Shown piece by piece: positions 58,584 to 64,000 of a stretch of 64,000 bases of DNA. The DNA is from Nonomuraea endophytica (GTDB taxonomy: Bacteria; Actinomycetota; Actinomycetes; Streptosporangiales; Streptosporangiaceae), in the NCBI RefSeq assembly GCF_014203235.1, contig NZ_JACHIN010000006.1:124001-188000 (forward strand), written 5' to 3'. A program made the translations under genes and the position numbers. The notes below the pieces were generated by a model. The model saw only the letters and a list, made by a program, of their open reading frames with translations, did not search any database and was not told the origin of the DNA. The stretch's first letter is position 1, and each line of letters begins with the position of its first letter.

Positions 58584-59876
58584 ATGGTTCCCGAATCCGC
58601 CCGCCACCTCATCCGCTACAGCGGCCAGGCCGCGTTCACCCCCGAGCTCATCGCCCGCGCGCACGGCACCTCGGTGTTCACCGAGAGCGGCCGCGAGCTG
58701 CTCGACTTCACCTCCGGCCAGATGAGCGCGATCCTCGGGCACTCCCACCCGGCGATCGTCGAGACCGTGCGCGAGCAGATCGGCCTGCTCGACCACCTGC
58801 ACAGCGGCATGCTCAGCCGTCCCGTCGTCGACCTCGCCCGCCGCCTCGCCGAGTCCCTGCCCGATCCGCTGGAGAAGGCGCTGCTGCTGACCACCGGGGC
58901 CGAGGCCAACGAGGCCGCGGTGCGGATGGCGAAGCTCGTCACCGGCCGGCATGAGATCGTGTCGTTCGCCCGGTCCTGGCATGGCATGACGATGGCCGCC
59001 GCGAACGCCACCTACAGCGCCGGGCGCAAGGGCTACGGGCCCGCCGCGCCGGGCAACTTCGCGCTGCCCGTTCCCGACCGCTTCCGTCCCGGCATCGTCG
59101 ACGCGGGCGGCGAGCTCGACTGGCGCCGCCAGCTCGACCTGGGCTTCGACCTGATCGACGCCCAGTCGGTCGGCAGCCTGGCCGCGTGCCTGGTCGAGCC
59201 GATCCTCAGCTCGGGCGGCGTCGTCGAGCTGCCGCCCGGCTACCTCGCCGCGCTGGCCGAGAAATGCCGGGAACGCGGCATGCTGCTGATCCTGGACGAG
59301 GCGCAGACGGGGCTGTGCCGTACCGGGGACTGGTATGCCTTCCAGCACGACGGCGTGGTGCCCGACATCCTCACGCTGTCCAAGACGCTCGGCGCCGGGC
59401 TGCCGCTGGCGGCCGTGCTGACCGGCGCGGAGATCGAGCAGCGGGCGCACGAGCGTGGGTACCTGTTCTTCACCACCCATGTCAGCGACCCGCTGCCCGC
59501 CGCGGTCGGCAACACCGTCCTGGACGTGCTGGAGCGCGACCACCTCGACAAGCGGGCGGGCGAGCTCGGCGCGATGCTGCGCGGGCAGCTCGACGAGATC
59601 GCCGCCCGGCACGACGTCGTCGGGGACGTACGCGGGCGCGGGCTGCTGCTGGGTGTGGAGCTGGCCGGTGACGAGGTGCTGGGCGCCGGCGGCGCCGACC
59701 GGCTGGGCGCGGCCGTCACCCGGCGCTGCTTCGAGCTAGGGCTGCACATGAACATCGTGCAGTTGCCCGGCATGGGCGGCATCTTCAGGATCGCCCCGCC
59801 GCTGACCGCGAGCGACGAGGAGATCACCCGGGGCGCCGCCATCCTCGACCAGGCCCTTACCGACGTCCACGGCTGA
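58584..59876 (+). CDS. dgdA: 2,2-dialkylglycine decarboxylase (class III aminotransferase)
   Basis: 430 aa. The sequence follows dialkylglycine decarboxylase closely: TSGQMSAILGHSHP with Gln 46, GMLSRPVVDLA, SWHGMT with Trp 132, DEAQTG with Asp 238 and Gln 241, and the PLP lysine 267 in TLSKTLGAGLP. The enzyme decarboxylates and transaminates 2,2-dialkylglycines such as 2-aminoisobutyrate, with pyruvate as acceptor. ATG 58584 follows TAACGT by 7 bases, with TGGACG 18 bp further up, so the mRNA is probably leaderless. The 3' end overlaps the next, convergent gene by 20 bp. Confidence 0.87.
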   Translation: MVPESARHLIRYSGQAAFTPELIARAHGTSVFTESGRELLDFTSGQMSAILGHSHPAIVETVREQIGLLDHLHSGMLSRPVVDLARRLAESLPDPLEKALLLTTGAEANEAAVRMAKLVTGRHEIVSFARSWHGMTMAAANATYSAGRKGYGPAAPGNFALPVPDRFRPGIVDAGGELDWRRQLDLGFDLIDAQSVGSLAACLVEPILSSGGVVELPPGYLAALAEKCRERGMLLILDEAQTGLCRTGDWYAFQHDGVVPDILTLSKTLGAGLPLAAVLTGAEIEQRAHERGYLFFTTHVSDPLPAAVGNTVLDVLERDHLDKRAGELGAMLRGQLDEIAARHDVVGDVRGRGLLLGVELAGDEVLGAGGADRLGAAVTRRCFELGLHMNIVQLPGMGGIFRIAPPLTASDEEITRGAAILDQALTDVHG

Positions 59877-61140
59877 TGGACATGCGCATGCGGCTGTAGT
59901 CGAAGGTGACGGCGTACGGCTTGAAGAACTCGTGGGTGAAGTTCGCGATCATGTCGAAGCCGAACTGCGCCGACTGGCCGGGGCCCGGCAGTCCGGGGAA
60001 GACCTTCTCGGCGGCGTTGCCGCGCACGTCGTGCCTGACCGCGTTGCCCAGGGCGGCCCGCTCCGCGGTGACCGGGTAGGTCTTGATGCCGAACCGCTCT
60101 CGCGGGTTGGCGTAGTCCACCGTGAGTCCGTACTGCTCCGCGATCGCCACCGTGGTGTCCAGGGCGCTGCCGATGCCGCCGGTGTCGATCGTGACCATCT
60201 TGGGCGGGTGGTCGCCGAGGCTGCCCACCGAGCACGGGAAGTGGTCGCCCGCCAGCCACAGCGGCAGGCGGGTGATCTCGTCGCGCGGGGCGCCGGGCGT
60301 GCGCCGCAGGAGCAGGGCCTTGCCCGCGTAGTCCATGGTGGTCAGGAAGTGGTAGAAGATCGTGGTGCCGAACGCGCCCGCCGCCTGCGAGCCGTCGGGC
60401 AGGGGCGGCCGCTGCGCGTCGTTCCACTGCACCGGGATGTTGCGGATCTCGATGTCCCCGATCCTGAACGACTCCAGGACGCCGAAGTAGAGCACGACGG
60501 GATGGGCGTCCACGACCCCGCCCTCGAACGTGGCCAGCGCGCGCAGCCCCGCCCGCTCCGCCACCTCCTTCGACAGGTCCAGCGTCGCGTAGGTGTCGAG
60601 GTAGAACTTCTCCGGCCGGCCGCCGTTGATGCTCGCCTCGACCGAGGGGACGGGATCCAGCGTGTGGAAGGGCACGCGGGTGCTGCGCGCGCCGGACACC
60701 TTCCAGGGCGTGCCCTCGATGTGGGAGTAGACCTTCGCGAACGCCGCGTCGCGCGGGCGGCCGGTACGGCGCAGCAGCGGGACCGCGCGGGCCAATTGGT
60801 CCTGGCGGACGTAGCACTCGGCCAGGCGCTGGGTGGAGGCGATGTCGCCGGGAGCCAGCGCGGTGGCCTTCGACAGGTGCGCCTCCGCGGTGCCGAACCG
60901 GTTGGACAGCAGCGCGATGTAGCCGATCTGGGCGTGGGCGTGCGCGTCACGCGGGTCCTGGCGCAGCAGGCGGCGGTAGCCGCGTTCGGCGTCGGCGAAC
61001 CTGCCCTGTTTGAACAGCTGGCCGGGGTCCTCGGTGCCGGCCTCGGCCGCGAAGGGCAGCGCCGTACTCGCTCCGGCGGCGGCGACCAGGGCCGCCGTCC
61101 CTTTGAGAAACGTGCGCCGGTCGGCATGGTGGAGGGTCAT
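59857..61140 (-). CDS. exported TPR and retropepsin-like aspartic peptidase family protein
   Basis: 427 aa. A Tat signal (DRRTFLKGTAAL, residues 8-19) predicts folded export. Residues about 38-130 contain TPR-like helices (DAERGYRRLLRQDP, GTAEAHLSKATALAPGD). The C-terminal 270 residues have two retropepsin-like lobes: one with DTY at 182-184 in place of DTG, the other with a normal DTG at 319-321. Activity as a peptidase is therefore uncertain. It may be a binding protein derived from one. Stands alone. Confidence 0.72.
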   Translation of the reverse strand: MTLHHADRRTFLKGTAALVAAAGASTALPFAAEAGTEDPGQLFKQGRFADAERGYRRLLRQDPRDAHAHAQIGYIALLSNRFGTAEAHLSKATALAPGDIASTQRLAECYVRQDQLARAVPLLRRTGRPRDAAFAKVYSHIEGTPWKVSGARSTRVPFHTLDPVPSVEASINGGRPEKFYLDTYATLDLSKEVAERAGLRALATFEGGVVDAHPVVLYFGVLESFRIGDIEIRNIPVQWNDAQRPPLPDGSQAAGAFGTTIFYHFLTTMDYAGKALLLRRTPGAPRDEITRLPLWLAGDHFPCSVGSLGDHPPKMVTIDTGGIGSALDTTVAIAEQYGLTVDYANPRERFGIKTYPVTAERAALGNAVRHDVRGNAAEKVFPGLPGPGQSAQFGFDMIANFTHEFFKPYAVTFDYSRMRMSISRGRR

Positions 61141-61196
61141 GTGTCCTGCCTCGTGTCGTGTGCGGACCGATCAAGGCCACACAACAGAGGCGACGG

Positions 61197-62153
61197 TTAA
61201 ACACGGATAAGCGCGTCCCACCAGGACAGCACCCGCGTCCCGGACAGCGTCAGCCACTTCGACGGCTCCCCCACCGGCGCGTCCACCTCGAACCACACCC
61301 GCCCCGGATACCGCCACGCCTGCTCCCAGGTGCCGTCCGGACGCCGGGCGGCCCGGATGAGCTCGATCGCCTCCGCCATCCGAGGGTCGGGCTCGGCGCC
61401 GTCGAACAGCGCGGCCTCGCGGAAGTACTCGGCCGCGTTGAGCACGGTGTACTGCCACCGGACGGGGTACGCGAACCGCCCCACCCACGGCCCTACCGGC
61501 TCACCGGTGGACAGCCGCCGGAAAAGACCGCGCCGCAGCAGGTACTCCTCGCCGGAGCGCCGGGCGGCGCGGGTCGCTTCGGTGCCGCCGGTCGCCAGGT
61601 CGTAGGCGAGCAGCCCCTTGAGCGAGTTGAGCGTCGAGTGGAACGACGAGCGGGTCGAGCCGTTGACCCACTCGCAGTTCCAGCCGCCGTCCGGCAGCAT
61701 GTGCCCAAGGAACCACTCGGCGATGCCGCTGACGTCGGCGCCGAGCCACACGCCGTTCCCGGCCGTCCAGGCGTTGATGCAGCAGTCCACCTCGCCGTCC
61801 CAGTACGGCAGGTCGTCGTACTCCCACCGGCAGTTCTCGGCGAGCAGTTCGGCGGTACGGCGTTCGCGCAGGACCGCCGGATCCATCCCCCATTCCCGCA
61901 GCGTGGTGAGCGTCCAGGTCGTCGCCGTCCAGGGCTGCCCGTCTTCCTCCGGAGAGTGCTTCTTGGGGAAGAAGGCGCCTCCTGCCCACTGGCCGTCCGG
62001 GTCCTGGAGGGCGAGGAGCCGGGCGCCGAAGCCCTCGGCCGCGATCCTCGCCCGCGTCGCCTCCCACACCCTCGGCGGCTCGCCGGCCAGATCGCGCTCG
62101 ACCTGCCAGCGCAGCGCCGGATCGGAGTCGCGCAGCCATGCGATCACGTCCAT
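61197..62153 (-). CDS. prenyltransferase/squalene-cyclase-like alpha-toroid protein
   Basis: 318 aa without signal peptide. Repeats of the form PDGxW (DPDGQWAGG, LPDGGWNCE, RPDGTWEQ) and paired helices match the squalene-hopene cyclase/prenyltransferase alpha-alpha toroid. The DxDD acid of squalene-hopene cyclases is not present, and the protein is half their length. Two adjacent Cys occur in GEVDCCINAW. Function is unknown; catalysis of terpene cyclisation is unlikely. Confidence 0.7.
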   Translation of the reverse strand: MDVIAWLRDSDPALRWQVERDLAGEPPRVWEATRARIAAEGFGARLLALQDPDGQWAGGAFFPKKHSPEEDGQPWTATTWTLTTLREWGMDPAVLRERRTAELLAENCRWEYDDLPYWDGEVDCCINAWTAGNGVWLGADVSGIAEWFLGHMLPDGGWNCEWVNGSTRSSFHSTLNSLKGLLAYDLATGGTEATRAARRSGEEYLLRRGLFRRLSTGEPVGPWVGRFAYPVRWQYTVLNAAEYFREAALFDGAEPDPRMAEAIELIRAARRPDGTWEQAWRYPGRVWFEVDAPVGEPSKWLTLSGTRVLSWWDALIRV

Positions 62154-62182
62154 GGAGCCGACCCTATCCAGGCGCGTCCTGG

Positions 62183-62575
62183 TCAGAGAGTCGTGCTCAG
62201 GAACATGGGGAAGTTGAAGCAGTTCGGTCCGATGAGCCGCTGGACCGAGGAGATCGTGTCGCCGAACTGCCACCAGCGGTGGTGCAGGTCGTTGATGCTC
62301 TGGCCGGGCAGGACGCAGTAGGCGCGGCCGCCGTTGTTGTCGTGCTGGTAGACGACCCAGGCCGAGTCGCCGGTGACCCGCAGGGAGCTGGCCCGGTCGT
62401 CGCTGCCGGTCGGCGAGAGGTTGCCGTTGGTCTCGCTGAAGGTCCAGTTCAGCCCGCCCAGGGACTGGTTCTGGCCGAGGATGAGGGTCCCGACCGATGC
62501 CTGCGCGGGCGCGGCGCCCGTCAGTGCCGCCACGGTCACCACCGCCGCCAGGATCGCCAGCAGGTGTTTGCGCAT
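62183..62575 (-). CDS. secreted beta/gamma-crystallin-like protein
   Basis: 130 aa from ATG 62575 with GGAGG seven bases upstream. The Sec signal peptide ends near APAQASV (residue about 27). The mature part has WVVYQHDNNGGRAYCVLPGQ and FGDTISSVQRL, the Greek-key pattern of beta/gamma-crystallin folds, and two Cys. Related small actinomycete exoproteins include protease inhibitors, but no inhibitor loop can be named here. Dense palindromes precede the gene. Confidence 0.68.
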   Translation of the reverse strand: MRKHLLAILAAVVTVAALTGAAPAQASVGTLILGQNQSLGGLNWTFSETNGNLSPTGSDDRASSLRVTGDSAWVVYQHDNNGGRAYCVLPGQSINDLHHRWWQFGDTISSVQRLIGPNCFNFPMFLSTTL

Positions 62576-62593
62576 GAGGTGCCTCCTCTGAGA

Positions 62594-62639
62594 GTGACGT
62601 GTCACCAGAGGGGCGTGACATCCCGTTCCATCGTGGAAC
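62594..62639. promoter_or_regulatory. cluster of nested palindromes upstream of the crystallin-like gene
   Basis: GTGAC-GT-GTCAC (62594-62605), TGTCAC/GTGACA (62600-62605 and 62615-62620, 9-bp spacer) and GTTCCA-TCG-TGGAAC (62625-62639) follow each other in a 72-bp gap. They look like operators for one or two regulators; the XRE protein encoded next door is one candidate. Confidence 0.45.
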
Positions 62640-62647
62640 ACCCGCCG

Positions 62648-62872
62648 TCAGTCCCCGTCCTCCGGATACTGGAAGACGTCGTCGAGCCTGACGCCCAGCG
62701 CGCGGGCGATCTTGAAGGCCATCTCCAGCGAGGGCGAGTAGCGGCCCTGCTCGATGGCGATGACGGTCTGCCTGGTCACGCCGACGCGCTCGGCCAGGTC
62801 CGCCTGGGTCATCTCACCGCTGGCGAAGCGCAGCGCGCGGATCGAGTTCGTCACCTTGGTGGGCTTGACCAT
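62648..62872 (-). CDS. XRE family transcriptional regulator
   Basis: 74 aa, consisting almost only of a Cro/C1-type helix-turn-helix: MTQADLAERVGVTRQTVIAIEQGRYSPS, visible as TQADLAERVGVTRQTVIAIE. Small proteins of this type (YozG-like) are usually paired with a membrane protein, as here: the membrane gene ends 2 bp upstream. Confidence 0.87.
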   Translation of the reverse strand: MVKPTKVTNSIRALRFASGEMTQADLAERVGVTRQTVIAIEQGRYSPSLEMAFKIARALGVRLDDVFQYPEDGD

Positions 62873-62874
62873 GC

Positions 62875-63294
62875 TCAGAAACCCCTGCGGTAGGCGACGA
62901 TCCGGACGATCGCCGAGGCGAGCGCCGACAGCACGAACGCCAGGTAGAGGGCGTTGGCGATCCAGAAGTGCGCGGCTCCGGCCAGGGTCAGCGCGAACAC
63001 GCCGGCGACGCTGACGGCCAGCACGTAATACTCGGCCCGCTGGCCGTACCGGCGGATGCCGGCGTCGCGCTCGTCCTTCAGGCCCGCCTCCTTCGGCGCG
63101 GCGATCGCGGTGGCGATCGACGCCACGATGTTCGCGAGTACGGCGACGCCGATGGCGGTGAGCAGGGCCGGGATGTAGGTGATCCGGGTGACGTCCGCCC
63201 CGGGCAGTTGCCGGAGGACGCTGGCGAAGTAGACGACGGGGATCGCGAGCGCGACCGCCGCGTACACCCACACACGTTTTTCCTCGGTGGACAC
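62875..63294 (-). CDS. small integral membrane protein paired with XRE regulator
   Basis: 139 aa from GTG 63294, which has GGAGG five bases upstream. Four membrane helices (about 8-28, 38-62, 85-105, 108-130) with a charged cytoplasmic loop (PKEAGLKDERDAGIRRYGQR). The loop resembles DUF2178-type proteins. It may sequester or modulate the XRE regulator at the membrane. First gene of a two-gene operon. Confidence 0.75.
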   Translation of the reverse strand: MSTEEKRVWVYAAVALAIPVVYFASVLRQLPGADVTRITYIPALLTAIGVAVLANIVASIATAIAAPKEAGLKDERDAGIRRYGQRAEYYVLAVSVAGVFALTLAGAAHFWIANALYLAFVLSALASAIVRIVAYRRGF

Positions 63295-63304
63295 GACACT
63301 CCTC

Positions 63305-63373
63305 CATGTCAAGAAAAACCGACATCGCCAAGGTAAAGCATCTTGGACACGGTGTCAAAGATTCTTAACATGG
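63305..63373. repeat. 12-bp inverted repeat framing the membrane protein/XRE promoter
   Basis: CCATGTCAAGAA (63305-63316) and TTCTTAACATGG (63362-63373) match at 11 of 12 positions with 45 bp between. One copy lies next to the ribosome site of the membrane protein gene, the other beyond the -35 box, as a looping repressor would need. Confidence 0.45.
63331..63359 (-). promoter_or_regulatory. promoter of the membrane protein/XRE operon
   Basis: On the minus strand a perfect TTGACA (63359 to 63354) and TACCTT (63336 to 63331) are spaced by 17 bp. The -35 box also overlaps a small imperfect palindrome (TTGGACAC with GTGTCAAA). Confidence 0.5.
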
Positions 63374-63374
63374 G

Positions 63375-63695
63375 TCAGGTGGGCGGCCTGGATTCGGTGA
63401 AGATCTCGATCAGGTGGCGGACCGCGAAGCCGGACTCGGTGGGGTAGCGGAGGTGGCGGTCGGGGTTGAGCACGTAGGTGTTGCGGCGGCCGACTCGCTC
63501 GCGGGTAAGGTAGCCGGCCTCGTGCAGGTCGTTGACGATGCCCTGGACGGTGCGCTCGGTGATGCCGATGGTGGCGGCGATGTCGCGCAGCCGAACCTCG
63601 GGATCGCGGGCGATCTCCGGCAGGACCCGGGCGTGGTGGGTGAGGAAGGTCCAGCCGGGCGGGCTTTCGCCTTGAGGTTCGGGCACGGCGTTCAC
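63375..63695 (-). CDS. winged-helix transcriptional regulator (MarR/ArsR-like)
   Basis: 106 aa from GTG 63695 (ATG 63764 would add 23 residues rich in AT codons that overlap the AT-rich promoter region). The single winged helix reads RLRDIAATIGITERTVQGIVNDLHEAGYLTRE, visible in RDIAATIGITERTVQ. No ligand domain is present. The upstream gap 63696-63826 is unusually AT-rich and contains TATAAC on the minus strand, a likely -10. Confidence 0.75.
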   Translation of the reverse strand: MNAVPEPQGESPPGWTFLTHHARVLPEIARDPEVRLRDIAATIGITERTVQGIVNDLHEAGYLTRERVGRRNTYVLNPDRHLRYPTESGFAVRHLIEIFTESRPPT

Positions 63696-63826
63696 TCTCT
63701 CGTCCCCCGCGCGACCACTGTTATAGGAACATCGTATACTGAAATATCTTTCCTGTATTGCCATTCGCCCATAGAGTAGGGTGACGCCGTTGAGTGGAGC
63801 TTCTGCCCGGGGAGATCACCGAGGTC

Positions 63827-64000
63827 ATGATGACGCCGCTGTCCTTGATGACCGTCAGCATGCTGCGTGGCACGCTGATCACCGTCACCGGTGAGCTGGA
63901 CGCCGGCAACGTCACACAGCTGGCGGACTACGTCGCCGAACGCCACAGTGAGCCGGGGCTGCCCCTGGTCCTCGACCTGAGCGGGCTGACCTTCATGGAC
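63827..64000 (+). CDS. STAS domain anti-sigma factor antagonist, 3' part outside the window
   Basis: 58 codons are visible from ATG 63827 (63830 is an equivalent start); GGGGAG lies 11 bases upstream. LRGTLITVTGELDAGNVTQL is the STAS opening, and LVLDLSGLTFMD leads to the conserved Ser, which would be the next residue past the edge. Such proteins release sigma factors from RsbW-type kinases when dephosphorylated. Confidence 0.82.
   Translation, partial: MMTPLSLMTVSMLRGTLITVTGELDAGNVTQLADYVAERHSEPGLPLVLDLSGLTFMD

Noticed and set aside
1..64000. tRNA, rRNA, riboswitches, transposases or integrases
   Set aside because: None was recognised on either strand; no base-composition break or flanking repeat indicates an integrated element.

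Overview
The window is about 64 kb of very GC-rich, gene-dense chromosome (GC bias at third codon positions, GTG starts, 1-4 bp ATGA/GTGA overlaps, many leaderless-looking starts). Tat and Sec exporters, ECF sigma/anti-sigma and two-component pairs, a LAL regulator, an NgcEFG-type aminosugar transporter and a type III polyketide cluster all point to a filamentous actinomycete. My guess is Streptosporangiales (Nonomuraea-like), but the sequence alone does not prove that. I see no rRNA, tRNA, CRISPR array, insertion sequence or prophage. No non-coding gap exceeds about 220 bp. The window reads as accessory chromosome-arm material: many small catabolic, regulatory and secretory units.

Layout. 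0-9 kb: truncated gene, epoxide hydrolase with AraC regulator, serine hydrolase, amidohydrolase plus APC permease with divergent TetR regulator, secreted S33 peptidase. 9-16 kb: an aminosugar locus with BadF-type sugar kinase, divergent MurR/RpiR regulator, SIS-domain enzyme, NgcEFG uptake genes and an exported CBM3-GH16 protein. ngcE and the exported hydrolase gene carry TTA codons. 16-25 kb: P450, NIPSNAP and VOC proteins, small secreted protein, SMI1/KNR4 protein, DUF418 membrane protein, NarL-type two-component system, hydrolase/MFS pair with divergent LysR. 25.7-28.9 kb: a 1047-aa exported metzincin-like protein. 28.9-32.4 kb: tartrate/D-malate-type dehydrogenase, LysR regulator and GntP permease, tied together by two copies of one palindromic operator. 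32.5-38.7 kb: O-methyltransferase, exported chorismate mutase, membrane-anchored sensor-like protein, lectin-like exoprotein, GntR-TetR fusion regulator, GNAT and hydrolase.

38.7-42.1 kb is a four-gene overlapping operon on the minus strand: ECF sigma, anti-sigma, ABC ATPase, ABC permease. 42.3-47.0 kb is a compact phenolic-lipid/meroterpenoid cluster: geranylgeranyl-reductase-like flavoprotein, UbiA prenyltransferase, type III PKS, ICMT-family methyltransferase and flavin hydroxylase. Its gene set matches the agq (alkyl-O-dihydrogeranyl-methoxyhydroquinone) pathway described in Actinoplanes. Between the methyltransferase and hydroxylase sits a 34-codon micro-ORF built from a copy of the hydroxylase start plus 21-bp tandem repeats. 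47-51 kb: ABC exporter plus OmpR/histidine-kinase pair, preceded by helically phased repeats.

51-64 kb: SRPBCC-ArsR-VOC operon with a clear ArsR-type palindrome; MFS-carotenoid oxygenase-SRPBCC operon next to a LAL regulator; dialkylglycine decarboxylase; exported TPR-aspartic-peptidase-like protein; prenyltransferase/squalene-cyclase-like toroid protein; beta/gamma-crystallin-like exoprotein; XRE regulator with membrane partner; winged-helix protein; and the start of an STAS anti-anti-sigma factor running off the right edge.
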